Below, piece after piece: positions 1-7,255 of a stretch of DNA of 64,000 bases. Source of the DNA: JBOHTO01 sp050733695 (GTDB lineage: Bacteria; Gemmatimonadota; Gemmatimonadetes; Gemmatimonadales; Gemmatimonadaceae); the NCBI GenBank assembly GCA_050733695.1, contig JBOHTO010000070.1:1-64000 (forward strand), in the 5' to 3' direction. Every line of letters begins with the position of its first letter. The stretch's first letter is position 1. The translations under genes and the position numbers were made by a program. Below the pieces are notes generated by a model. The model worked only from the letters and a program-made list of their open reading frames with translations. It had not been told where the DNA came from and ran no database searches.

Positions 1-59
1 CTGTAACGCGGCGGGTCGCCGTCGACCGGTTCGCACAGCACATTCGCCAACCCGGTGCA

Positions 60-88
60 TTGAGCGCCTTTATCGCTGGCGCTAGATT
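60..88 (+). promoter_or_regulatory. Predicted promoter of tRNA-Leu
   Basis: TTGAGC at 60-65 and TAGATT at 83-88 are separated by exactly 17 bases. Transcription would start near position 95, about 30 bases before the tRNA. The same TTGnnn/TAnnTT architecture recurs in front of icd, yicC, the HU gene, mdh, nuoA and yceD in this window. Inferred from sequence only. Confidence 0.55.
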
Positions 89-125
89 CCGAACTAGATT
101 CCGACGCTCGCGTTGTGCTGATCTT

Positions 126-209
126 GCCCGGGTGGCGGAACCGGTAGACGCAGGGGACTCAAAATCCCCCGGCCTTCGGGCCTTACGAGTTCGAGTCTCG
201 TCCCGGGTA
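126..209 (+). tRNA. tRNA-Leu, anticodon CAA
   Basis: An 84-base cloverleaf folds by eye. The acceptor stem is 126-132 with 202-208 (one G-U closing pair, discriminator A209). The anticodon stem is 153-157 with 165-169, around a 7-base loop holding CAA at 160-162, which reads UUG leucine codons. A long class II variable arm GGCC-TTCG-GGCC (171-182) is typical of tRNA-Leu. The T arm is 185-189 with 197-201. The CCA end is not encoded. The nearest upstream promoter-like element is at 60-88. Confidence 0.95.
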
Positions 210-214
210 TCGTC

Positions 215-285
215 GCAGGTGGGGACCTGCAGTACTCCTCGCTCGTACAGCGAGTGCCGCCTACCTCGCTGTTTCCCCAAACAGC
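215..285. repeat. Run of three perfect hairpins behind tRNA-Leu
   Basis: Three perfect stem-loops follow one another: GCAGGT/ACCTGC around GGGG (215-230), CTCGCT/AGCGAG around five bases (238-254), and GCTGTTT/AAACAGC around CCCC (268-285). The first could help end the tRNA transcript, although no T-run follows it. The series lies next to a transposase remnant and resembles REP-like or insertion-sequence-end debris. The role is unknown. Confidence 0.5.
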
Positions 286-402
286 CGCGCCGTGCAACAC
301 GGGACGGCGCCGCCATGCATCGTAGCCGGCCTGCGACACCAGGAGCACGCGGCACAGCATCATTAGCACGAACTCCGAACGGTGTGCATCGACGTGCGCC
401 AT
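283..402 (-). pseudogene. IS3-family transposase OrfB remnant (N-terminal fragment)
   Basis: Read on the minus strand, about 40 codons resemble the start of IS3-family OrfB transposases. The stretch includes DAHRSEF, then LCRVLLVSQAGYDAWRRRP, comparable with the family pattern HR-x-E-F...MCRVLGVSRSGYYAWRRRP. No DDE catalytic domain follows, and the frame degenerates into hairpin sequence toward the tRNA. I read it as the decayed 5' end of an insertion sequence beside tRNA-Leu. The similarity is from memory of the family, not from a search. Confidence 0.65.
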
Positions 403-411
403 CGCTGCACT

Positions 412-570
412 CGACGCGTCGGAACGATGCGTCAAAACAAGACCTGACCCCGCGCCCTGACCCCGCGCCCTGACCCCGCGCCTGACCCCGCGCCTGCGAC
501 GCGTCGGAACGATGCGTCAAAACAAGACCTGACCCCGCGCCTGTGACCCCGCGCCTGACCCGCGGCTGAC
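412..570. repeat. 45-bp direct repeat plus GC-rich short tandem repeats
   Basis: An identical 45-bp block occurs at 412-456 and 497-541. It contains GTCAAAACAAGACCTGACCC. Between and after the copies are short tandem units of the form TGACCCCGCGCC(C), about four copies in 445-495 and further degenerate copies to about 570. The block lies just upstream of the IS3 remnant on that element's strand. It may be a mobile-element-linked dispersed repeat. No gene is seen between 403 and 716. Confidence 0.8.
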
Positions 571-618
571 CTTCTCGGCGCTGTCGCTTGAAGAGCGGGA
601 TTCGCGGCCCCCGTCGCC

Positions 619-648
619 TTGCCCCCCCCACCGGCCCGCCCCTACCTT
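619..648 (+). promoter_or_regulatory. Predicted promoter of icd
   Basis: TTGCCC at 619-624 and TACCTT at 643-648 are 18 bases apart, giving a predicted start near 655 and a leader of about 60 bases before the icd ATG. The -35 sits in a C-rich tract. It matches the TTGnnn/TAnnTT pattern of other predicted promoters in the window, but more weakly. Confidence 0.4.
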
Positions 649-716
649 TCACGCCCGCTCATCTCTCCGCTGCCACGGGCGTGGCGCGGGCTTTCGTCCC
701 ACAGACTGACAAGGGC

Positions 717-1964
717 ATGACCACCTACCGCTTCGCGAAGGTTCCCTCCAGCGGCGAGCGCATCGGCTTCGACAAGGGAGCCCTCAACGTCCCGCACAAC
801 CCGATCATTCCCTTCATCGAGGGCGACGGCACCGGCCCCGACATCTGGCACGCAGCCGTCCGCGTCTTCGACGCCGCGATCGAGAAGGCGTACAGCGGCG
901 AAAGGCGCATCGCGTGGATGGAGGTCTGGGCCGGCGAGAAGGCGTTCAATGCCCACAAGGACTGGCTGCCCCAGGAAACAGTCGACGCCCTCAGGGAGTT
1001 CCGCGTGTCGATCAAGGGGCCGCTCACCACGCCCGTGGGCGGCGGGATCCGATCGCTCAACGTCACCCTTCGCCAGGTGCTCGACCTCTACGCCTGCATC
1101 CGCCCCGTGCGCTACTTCGAGGGCGTCGGTGCGCCCGTCAAGGAACCGCAGAAGCTCGACGTCGTCATCTTCCGCGAGAACACGGAAGATGTCTACGCCG
1201 GGATCGAGTGGAAGGCAGGGAGCGCCGAGGCGAACAAGCTGCGCGCCTTCCTCAAGAATGAGTTCGGGAGTGAGATCCGCGAGCATTCGGCGATGGGCAT
1301 CAAGCCCATGTCCGAGTTCGGCTCAAGGCGCCTGATCGAGATGGCCATTCGCCACGCGATCGCCAACGGACGCCCCTCCGTCACGCTCGTGCACAAGGGA
1401 AACATCATGAAGTTCACCGAGGGCGCCTTCCGCGACTGGGGCTACGCACTCGCACGCGATCGCTTCCCGGACGAAGTGGTGACGGAGGCGGATCTGTCCA
1501 GGAAGGAAAAGGATGCCCGCGCGGATGCCGTGGTGCTCAAGGATCGCATCGCCGATGCCATGTTCCAGCAGCTTCTGCTCCGGCCCGATGAATACTCCGT
1601 GATCGCGACTCCCAACCTGAACGGCGACTACATCTCCGATGCCGCGGCCGCGCAGGTGGGTGGCCTCGGCATGGCGCCGGGCGGAAACGTGGGCGACGGC
1701 GTGGCCGTCTTCGAGGCAACACACGGTACCGCGCCCAAGTACGCGGGGCTCGACAAGGTGAACCCCGGCAGCGTCATCCTCTCCGGCGTGATGCTGCTGC
1801 AACACCTCGGCTGGACGGAGGCGGCGTCGCTCATTGTGCGCGGGATCGAGCGCGCGATCCTGTCGAAGCGCGTCACCTACGATCTCGCGCGGCAGATGCC
1901 GGGCGCGACGGAGGTTGGGACGTCGGGCTTCGGTGATGAGATCGTGAAGGCAATGCAGAGCTGA
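717..1964 (+). CDS. icd: Isocitrate dehydrogenase, NADP-type
   Basis: Oxidatively decarboxylates isocitrate to 2-oxoglutarate in the TCA cycle, making NADPH. The 415-aa length matches the E. coli type enzyme (416 aa). Visible landmarks are IEGDGTGPDI near the N-terminus, the substrate loop with S-x-N-x-x-x-R (IRSLNVTLRQ), and the cofactor loop HGTAPKYAGLDKVNPG. The Lys-Tyr pair there, with Y-x-x-x-R in RVTYDLARQ, is the NADP-specificity signature. I chose ATG 717 because the protein then begins like its homologues. An open frame extends back to TTG 588, but it would add a low-complexity leader. The Shine-Dalgarno-like AAGGG sits almost against the ATG, so initiation may be weak or unusual. 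Next gene is pepA after a probable hairpin and a C-rich tract. Confidence 0.95.
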   Translation: MTTYRFAKVPSSGERIGFDKGALNVPHNPIIPFIEGDGTGPDIWHAAVRVFDAAIEKAYSGERRIAWMEVWAGEKAFNAHKDWLPQETVDALREFRVSIKGPLTTPVGGGIRSLNVTLRQVLDLYACIRPVRYFEGVGAPVKEPQKLDVVIFRENTEDVYAGIEWKAGSAEANKLRAFLKNEFGSEIREHSAMGIKPMSEFGSRRLIEMAIRHAIANGRPSVTLVHKGNIMKFTEGAFRDWGYALARDRFPDEVVTEADLSRKEKDARADAVVLKDRIADAMFQQLLLRPDEYSVIATPNLNGDYISDAAAAQVGGLGMAPGGNVGDGVAVFEATHGTAPKYAGLDKVNPGSVILSGVMLLQHLGWTEAASLIVRGIERAILSKRVTYDLARQMPGATEVGTSGFGDEIVKAMQS

Positions 1965-1994
1965 CGCTGCCGACGCGAAGACGGCGCCCGTGAT

Positions 1995-2015
1995 AGTGGC
2001 TGGCTCCGCCACTTT
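1995..2015 (+). terminator. Weak hairpin after icd
   Basis: AGTGGC (1995-2000) pairs with GCCACT (2008-2013) around a 7-base loop and is followed by only two more T residues. It is placed correctly to end the icd transcript, but the stem is short and the T-tract poor. Confidence 0.35.
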
Positions 2016-2036
2016 GAACGCTTCCCGATCCTGATC

Positions 2037-2085
2037 GCCCCCATCCACCCCCACCCCACCCCCACCCCCACCCCCACCCCTCCCA
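2037..2085 (-). repeat. C-rich microsatellite, G-quadruplex potential
   Basis: A (CCCCCA)n-like tract lies directly upstream of the pepA ATG (2099). On the minus strand it reads as at least six runs of four to five G residues separated mostly by single T residues, which fits the strict G-quadruplex pattern. It may affect transcription or replication. As a simple repeat it may also vary in length. Confidence 0.7.
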
Positions 2086-2098
2086 TCATCACGGCCAC

Positions 2099-3598
2099 AT
2101 GACCCTCGCACTCTCCGTCCGGCGCGCCGGACCGGCCTCCGTCTCGACCCCGCTCCTGGCAGTCCTGCTCGCGTCGGACGCGAAGCTGCCCGGCGGGCTC
2201 GACGCGCTGGATCGGCTGCTCTCCGGAGCGCTCCGCCGGGCACTCCAACGCCGAGACTTCCGCGGCGGTCGCGATGAGACACTGCACCTATCCGGCGCGA
2301 ACAAGGGACCGCAGCGCGTCCTGCTCGTGGGCAAGGGCGACCCGGCCGCTGCGGGCATCGATCCGGTGAGCGCCCTCCGGCGCGCGGCCGCTGTGGCGGC
2401 GCGCAACGCGCACCGAATGGGCGTCGGCTCCATGGCCCTTTACGCAGGCGACATCGACTCCGCAGCCGTGGAGGCGTGCACCGTCGGGCTTGCGCTCGGT
2501 GCGTGGGAGTATACTGATCTCAAGACGCCACCACCCGAGGCAGAGCGGCGCGCTTCCCTCGAGGAAGCCGTCGTCATCGCCGGCGACACGAAGGCGGGCA
2601 GGAGCGGGCTGGCGAGCGGCGAAGCCATCGCCGCGGGTTACGAGCTGACCCGGCGGCTGGGCATGATGCCCGGCAACATGTGCACGCCCGGGTTTCTCGC
2701 CGACACAGCGCGCGACATCGCGAAGCGACATGGCATGAAGGTGAATGTCCTCGGCCGCAAGGAGATGGAGAAGGAGAAGATGGGCTCCTTCCTCTGCGTG
2801 GCGCAGGGCACCGAGCAGGACCCCAAGCTCATCACGCTCGAGTACCGGGGTGCGGGCGCCGGCCGAAAGTCCGGCAAGCCGATCGTACTCGTGGGCAAGG
2901 GGCTCTGCTTCGACACCGGCGGCGTGTCGATCAAGCCGGCGCAGGGTATGGAGTGGATGAAGTTCGACATGAGCGGCGGCGGCGCGGTGCTGGGCGCGAT
3001 GGAGGCGATCGGCCGCCTGAAGCTTGCGGTCAACGTCGTGGGGATCGTGGGCAGCACGACGAACGTCGTCTCGGGTGAGGCGGTCAAACCCGGCGACGTC
3101 GTCCGCAGCCACTCCGGCAAGACGATCGAGGTGATCAACACCGACGCCGAGGGCCGGCTCGTCCTCGCGGATCTGCTCTCCTATGCCCGGCGCTTCGAAC
3201 CCGCGGCCGTCATCGACGCTGCTACGCTCACCGGCGCGATCGTCATCGCGCTCGGCAACACTGCGCTCGGCGTCTTCGGCAGCGACGAGGCACTCGTCCA
3301 GGAGGTGCTCGCGGCCGGGAAGCGCGCTGCGGAACCGGGATGGCCGCTGCCCATGTGGGACGACTTCAAGGAACTCATCAAGTCAGACATCGCCGACGTC
3401 AGGAACTCGGCCGGGCGCGCGGCAGGATCCATCACGGCAGCGCTCTTTCTGAAGGAGTTCGTCGATGGCTATCCCTGGGTGCATCTGGACGTTGCAGGTA
3501 CGGCGTATTCCGAAACTGATCTGGTCACCATGCCCAAGGGACCAACGGGAATCCCGGTGGGACTTTTTGTCGAGTTCGTGCGGGGGAGGACGAGCTGA
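2099..3598 (+). CDS. pepA: Leucyl aminopeptidase, M17 family
   Basis: Cytosolic di-metal aminopeptidase that removes N-terminal residues from peptides. The 499-aa protein has the variable N-terminal domain followed by the M17 catalytic domain. Metal ligands by homology with E. coli PepA are K267 and D272 (in VGKGLCFDTGG), D290 (KFDMSGG), and D349 and E351 in the signature NTDAEGR (347-353). The catalytic residues K279 and R353 are present. ATG 2099 follows the C-rich tract with no clear Shine-Dalgarno. The stop codon overlaps by four bases with the proposed CTG start of the downstream outer-membrane protein gene, so the two are probably cotranscribed. Confidence 0.95.
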   Translation: MTLALSVRRAGPASVSTPLLAVLLASDAKLPGGLDALDRLLSGALRRALQRRDFRGGRDETLHLSGANKGPQRVLLVGKGDPAAAGIDPVSALRRAAAVAARNAHRMGVGSMALYAGDIDSAAVEACTVGLALGAWEYTDLKTPPPEAERRASLEEAVVIAGDTKAGRSGLASGEAIAAGYELTRRLGMMPGNMCTPGFLADTARDIAKRHGMKVNVLGRKEMEKEKMGSFLCVAQGTEQDPKLITLEYRGAGAGRKSGKPIVLVGKGLCFDTGGVSIKPAQGMEWMKFDMSGGGAVLGAMEAIGRLKLAVNVVGIVGSTTNVVSGEAVKPGDVVRSHSGKTIEVINTDAEGRLVLADLLSYARRFEPAAVIDAATLTGAIVIALGNTALGVFGSDEALVQEVLAAGKRAAEPGWPLPMWDDFKELIKSDIADVRNSAGRAAGSITAALFLKEFVDGYPWVHLDVAGTAYSETDLVTMPKGPTGIPVGLFVEFVRGRTS

Positions 3599-5466
3599 CG
3601 GCGGCGGCTCCGTGGTTCTCTGTCGCCCTGCGCGCCGGCCTCGGCCTTCTGGCCGGGGCCGTCTTGCACGGTTCGCTCGGCGCGCAGGAGCCACGCCGCG
3701 ACACGACAACAACGCCGCAGCCGGACAGCATCACGGTAGTCGTCCCCGCCACTCCCGCCGAAGCCGCGCTCGTCGACTCGGCGGCCGGGGTGGACTCCTC
3801 GCGCATCGTGGTCACGGACACGCTCAAGGCGCCGCTCGCGTCTCCCCACCTGCCTCGGACCGGCGCCATCGGGCCGGACTACGAGTGGGACAGGGACGAG
3901 CTGTTCGCCAGTGGGGCGCTCACACTCATCGAGTTGCTCGAGCAGATACCGGGCGTTACGGCGCTCCGATCCGGTTGGCTGACATCGCCACAGATCGCGG
4001 CGTATCTGGGCAACCCCGGCGCGGTGTGTGTCTTCTACGACGGCGCCGAGATCGACGCCCTCGACGGGCGGAACGGCGGCTTGCTGGACCTGGCCGCGAT
4101 TCCGATCTGGTCGCTGGACCGCGTCGTAGTCGAACGCGGTGCGGGAGAGCTGCGCGTGTACCTCCGGAGCTGGACGTACCGCAGAGTGCAGCCCAACACG
4201 CGCACCGATGTCTTCACCGGCGACGAGGACACCAATCTCTATCGCGCGTTCTACGCAAAACGCTTCTCGCGCGGCGAGGCGCTGCAGCTCGCTGCACAGC
4301 AGTTCGGGACGACGGCAGAGCGGGGAACGGGAGCGGACGGAGACCAGCTCTCGCTCATGTTGCGCTCGGGCTGGGCCGGCGGACCGTGGAGCGCGGATGC
4401 GTTCGTCGCGAGAACGCGGCAGGCGCGTTCCGTCCAGCGGAGCAGGGACGGGACACGCGCCATCCCACCGCTCGAGGGCACGGCCACGCTTGCCTACCTT
4501 CGGGCCGGTTATGGCAGCCCGGAGGATGCCGGACCGTGGGCGCAGGTGATGGCTGTTCACCAGCGTTTCAAGGAAACGACCGGCCGCTCCGAGGCCGGCG
4601 GGCTGATCGCGCTCGACACCGCCGACACGTCGCGCTCACGCGCACAGTATGTGGTAGCGGTCGGCATCACCCGCGGGCCGCTCCGGGTCAGCGGCACGAA
4701 CCGAACACGGGTGTTCGGCGGCGGCGCGCGGCACGCGCAATCGGCGCGGGCGAGCCTCGGCTTCGACCGGGCGTCGGTTTCGCTTTTCGCGGAACGCGGC
4801 GGCACGGATTCCTCGACACGCGCGGAGGCGTCGGCGCGATTCGCGCCTCTGCCATTCGTGGAGTTGCTCGGCGCGGCTGCGCTGGTGCACGACGATCGCC
4901 CATCCGCCGCCCGCGCCGACTCGCGCTTCGCGCGCGCGGAGGTCGGGCTGCTACTCGGCGATCTGTGGGTGGGCGGCGGCGGCATGTATCGCGATTCGGT
5001 GTCCCTCGCCGCGCCCGTGGTGTTCGACACGGCGTTTGCAGACGCTGTCGAACCGCGCGCCCTGGGCGTCTTCGCAGTCGTGCGGGGGCGCGCCTGGCGA
5101 TCCATCTACCTGGACGTGACGGCCTCGCGCTGGGAGTCGCGAGGGTTCTATCGCCCACGATTTCAATCGCGCAGTCGCATCTTTCTGAGCACGAGCTGGC
5201 TGAGTCGCTTTCCCGGTGGCGACTTCGGTGCGCTCGTTTCGTTCCAGCACGAGTATCGCACGGAGATGCCGGTCCCCGGGACAGATGCCATGCTGATCGC
5301 GCCGGCGAGCCACGTGGTTTCCACGCTGCTCGAGGTCCGGATAATGAGCGCCGTTCTGTCGTGGCAATCGCGGAACATCGTTGGCCTTCCCTACCAGATC
5401 GTCCCCGGCTACGACATGCCGCGAACGATCAACCTCTACGGGGTACGCTGGAACTTCTGGAATTGA
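3595..5466 (+). CDS. TonB-dependent-receptor plug-domain outer membrane protein (CTG start)
   Basis: A probable outer-membrane protein of 623 aa. Starting at CTG 3595 gives a signal peptide (hydrophobic ALRAGLGLLAGAVLHGSLGA, then QE). A plug-like domain lies at about residues 100-205 (IELLEQIPGVTALR, YDGAEIDAL, LDRVVVERGAGELRVYL), and the rest is barrel-like, ending in an aromatic WNFWN tail. The in-frame stop at 3517-3519 and the absence of any ATG, GTG or TTG before 3664 leave CTG 3595 as the only start that keeps the signal peptide. It has a strong GGGGGAGGA (3582-3590) at the right distance and makes a CTGA overlap with pepA, like the NTGA junctions elsewhere. TTG 3664 would cut the signal peptide. 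The barrel is short for a TonB transporter and no TonB box is obvious, so it may be an atypical receptor. The substrate is unknown. Confidence 0.8.
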   Translation: MTAAAPWFSVALRAGLGLLAGAVLHGSLGAQEPRRDTTTTPQPDSITVVVPATPAEAALVDSAAGVDSSRIVVTDTLKAPLASPHLPRTGAIGPDYEWDRDELFASGALTLIELLEQIPGVTALRSGWLTSPQIAAYLGNPGAVCVFYDGAEIDALDGRNGGLLDLAAIPIWSLDRVVVERGAGELRVYLRSWTYRRVQPNTRTDVFTGDEDTNLYRAFYAKRFSRGEALQLAAQQFGTTAERGTGADGDQLSLMLRSGWAGGPWSADAFVARTRQARSVQRSRDGTRAIPPLEGTATLAYLRAGYGSPEDAGPWAQVMAVHQRFKETTGRSEAGGLIALDTADTSRSRAQYVVAVGITRGPLRVSGTNRTRVFGGGARHAQSARASLGFDRASVSLFAERGGTDSSTRAEASARFAPLPFVELLGAAALVHDDRPSAARADSRFARAEVGLLLGDLWVGGGGMYRDSVSLAAPVVFDTAFADAVEPRALGVFAVVRGRAWRSIYLDVTASRWESRGFYRPRFQSRSRIFLSTSWLSRFPGGDFGALVSFQHEYRTEMPVPGTDAMLIAPASHVVSTLLEVRIMSAVLSWQSRNIVGLPYQIVPGYDMPRTINLYGVRWNFWN

Positions 5467-5491
5467 CAACGATGTTGTCATTCTTTAACTT
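5463..5491 (+). promoter_or_regulatory. Predicted promoter of the yicC-gmk-rpoZ run, overlapping a palindrome
   Basis: A consensus TTGACA (5463-5468) is followed 17 bases later by TAACTT (5486-5491). The predicted start is near 5498, only about six bases before the yicC ATG at 5504. The AT-rich character is unlike the surroundings. The -35 is embedded in a perfect inverted repeat (TGACAAC-GAT-GTTGTCA, 5464-5480), which could be an operator or a weak terminator hairpin for the upstream gene. Confidence 0.6.
5464..5486 (+). terminator. Hairpin plus T-rich tail at the end of the TonB-plug gene
   Basis: Seven-base perfect stem TGACAAC/GTTGTCA with a GAT loop, followed by TTCTTT. The stop codon TGA (5464-5466) forms the start of the stem. 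The stem is AT-containing and therefore weak. It coincides with the -35 of the next promoter, so the palindrome may instead be an operator. Confidence 0.4.
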
Positions 5492-5503
5492 AGATGACTC
5501 CAC

Positions 5504-6385
5504 ATGATACGCAGCATGACCGGCTTCGGAGCCGCCGAAGGCGTTGTCGCGGGCATGTCGGTGAGCGTCGAGCTCCGCGCCGTGAACCACCGCTTCTTCA
5601 ATCCCAGCATCAAGCTGCCGGCCCCGCTGGCGCGGTGGGAGTCGGAGGTGCGCGAAGCTCTGCGCCGCCGAGTCGCGCGCGGTCACGTGACCCTCTTCGT
5701 TCGCCTCGCGCGCGAGACCGGGGGGCCGGTCATCGACGAACAGCGCTTCGAGGCATGCGTGACACAGTTGCGTGGGCTGCAGGAACGGCACCAGCTCGGG
5801 GGAGACGTGGATCTGGCGGCGGTGCTCGCCATGCCCGGACTGTTCGCCGCCCCGGATCGCGATGAGGCCGTGATGGATGCGGATGCCGGACCCGATCTTG
5901 TCCGGACGGTTGAGGACGCCGCAGCAGCGCTGACGGTGATGCGTGAGGCGGAGGGCGAACGGCTCGCGGCGGACATCGGCGAGCGTCTCGGTTCGATGGA
6001 ACGCGCCCTGGAAAGGATCGAGGCCCGGGCGCCGGAACGTCTGATCGAGCAACGCGACCGTCTGAGGGCCGCGGTGCGGGAGCTCACCGACGGCCTGGCG
6101 GTGGATGAGCAACGCCTGTCGCAGGAGGTCGCGATACTGGCAGACCGGATCGACGTGGCGGAGGAATTGTCCCGCTTCCGCGCGCACATCACCGCGTTCC
6201 GCGACACGCTTCGCGCTACCGGCGGCGAACCCGTGGGGAAGCGGCTCGGCTTCCTGCTCCAGGAGATGCTGCGCGAAACGAATACCACCGGCAGCAAGGC
6301 CGCCGACGCGGACATTCTGCAGGACGTCGTATCCATGAAAGAGGAGCTGGAACGCATCCGTGAGCAGGTGGAAAATCTCGAATGA
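5504..6385 (+). CDS. yicC: YicC-family endoribonuclease
   Basis: The protein begins MIRSMTGFG, the hallmark start of the YicC/YloC family, and ends with the conserved region of glycine- and glutamate-rich helices (GKRLGFLLQEMLRETNTTGSKA, quoted in part). At 293 aa the length is typical. E. coli YicC is reported as an endoribonuclease that acts on small RNA; that role is transferred by family. The gene is usually found next to gmk and rpoZ, as here, and its stop overlaps the gmk start (ATGA). The predicted transcript start leaves about six bases of leader and no Shine-Dalgarno, so translation may be near-leaderless. Confidence 0.9.
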   Translation: MIRSMTGFGAAEGVVAGMSVSVELRAVNHRFFNPSIKLPAPLARWESEVREALRRRVARGHVTLFVRLARETGGPVIDEQRFEACVTQLRGLQERHQLGGDVDLAAVLAMPGLFAAPDRDEAVMDADAGPDLVRTVEDAAAALTVMREAEGERLAADIGERLGSMERALERIEARAPERLIEQRDRLRAAVRELTDGLAVDEQRLSQEVAILADRIDVAEELSRFRAHITAFRDTLRATGGEPVGKRLGFLLQEMLRETNTTGSKAADADILQDVVSMKEELERIREQVENLE

Positions 6386-7032
6386 ATCCGTTCCCGATCA
6401 TCATGTCGTCGCCATCGGGCGGCGGAAAGACGACAATCGCCCGCACCCTGCTCGAGCGGCGCGCCGACGTTGGCTACTCCGTCTCGTGCACCACGCGATT
6501 GCCTCGCCCCGGGGAAGTGGACGGTCTCGACTATTACTTTCTATCCACGGGGGAGTTCGGCGGCGCACGCGATCGGCGGGAGTTCGCCGAATCCGCCGAA
6601 GTACACGGCAAGCTTTATGGGACACTGCGCCGGGAGATCGAACGCGTGCTTGGCGAAGGGCGGCATGTTCTGATGGACATCGACGTGCAGGGCGCGCGAC
6701 AGCTCCTCACGGCCTTTCCGCAGTCCGTGGCAGTATATCTTCTACCGCCGTCGGCCGAAGTGCTGCTCACCCGGCTGCGCGCGCGCAAGACGGAGAATAC
6801 CGGAGCCGTGGCGGTCCGCGTGCGGTCGGCGGTCGAGGAGCTTCAGGCGATCGACAGCTACGGTTACGTTGTTGTTAACGATGATCTGGAGCGCGCCGTG
6901 TCCGGTGTTTCAGCGATCATCGATGCGGAGTGCCTGCGGCGACATCGAATCGCAGGTCTTTCGGCAAGGGTCAGCGAGCTGATCGCGCAGCTCGAGGACG
7001 GCATGCCTCACGATTCACCATCCCAGGGATAA
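6382..7032 (+). CDS. gmk: Guanylate kinase
   Basis: Phosphorylates GMP to GDP with ATP, feeding GTP and dGTP synthesis. The P-loop SSPSGGGKTT (residues 9-18) is followed by the GMP-binding region SCTTRLPRPGEVDGLDYYF and by MDIDVQGARQL, all in the family order. At 216 aa the length is normal, with a short C-terminal extension. ATG 6382 overlaps the yicC stop by four bases, implying translational coupling. rpoZ follows after three bases. Confidence 0.95.
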   Translation: MNPFPIIMSSPSGGGKTTIARTLLERRADVGYSVSCTTRLPRPGEVDGLDYYFLSTGEFGGARDRREFAESAEVHGKLYGTLRREIERVLGEGRHVLMDIDVQGARQLLTAFPQSVAVYLLPPSAEVLLTRLRARKTENTGAVAVRVRSAVEELQAIDSYGYVVVNDDLERAVSGVSAIIDAECLRRHRIAGLSARVSELIAQLEDGMPHDSPSQG

Positions 7033-7035
7033 CAG

Positions 7036-7239
7036 ATGCGAGTCTTCACACCGGGCGACGTGACGAAGTCGGCCACGAACAAGTATCTCGGCGTGCTCGT
7101 CGCCGCAAAGTACGCGCGCGTACTGAACGAGAACGAGCTGTTCTCGCAGCGCGGCAAGAAGCTCACGACCAGGGCGCTCGAGGATCTCACGAACGGGTCG
7201 ATCAAGTACCGCGTGCTCCCGCGCAGGCGCGGAGAGTAG
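7036..7239 (+). CDS. rpoZ: RNA polymerase omega subunit
   Basis: A 67-aa protein beginning MRVFTPGDVTKSATNKYLGV, consistent with omega, which binds and stabilises the beta' subunit of RNA polymerase. The central segment AAKYARVLNE resembles the conserved ARQL-x-x-G region only loosely. Identification rests on size, sequence resemblance and position between gmk and coaBC, the standard gmk-rpoZ-coaBC order across many phyla. Confidence 0.85.
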   Translation: MRVFTPGDVTKSATNKYLGVLVAAKYARVLNENELFSQRGKKLTTRALEDLTNGSIKYRVLPRRRGE

Positions 7240-7255
7240 AACGGCGGCTGGCGTG

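Noticed and set aside
3664..3666. TTG 3664 as the start of the TonB-plug gene
   Set aside because: It would remove the signal peptide and has no ribosome site, whereas CTG 3595 has both.
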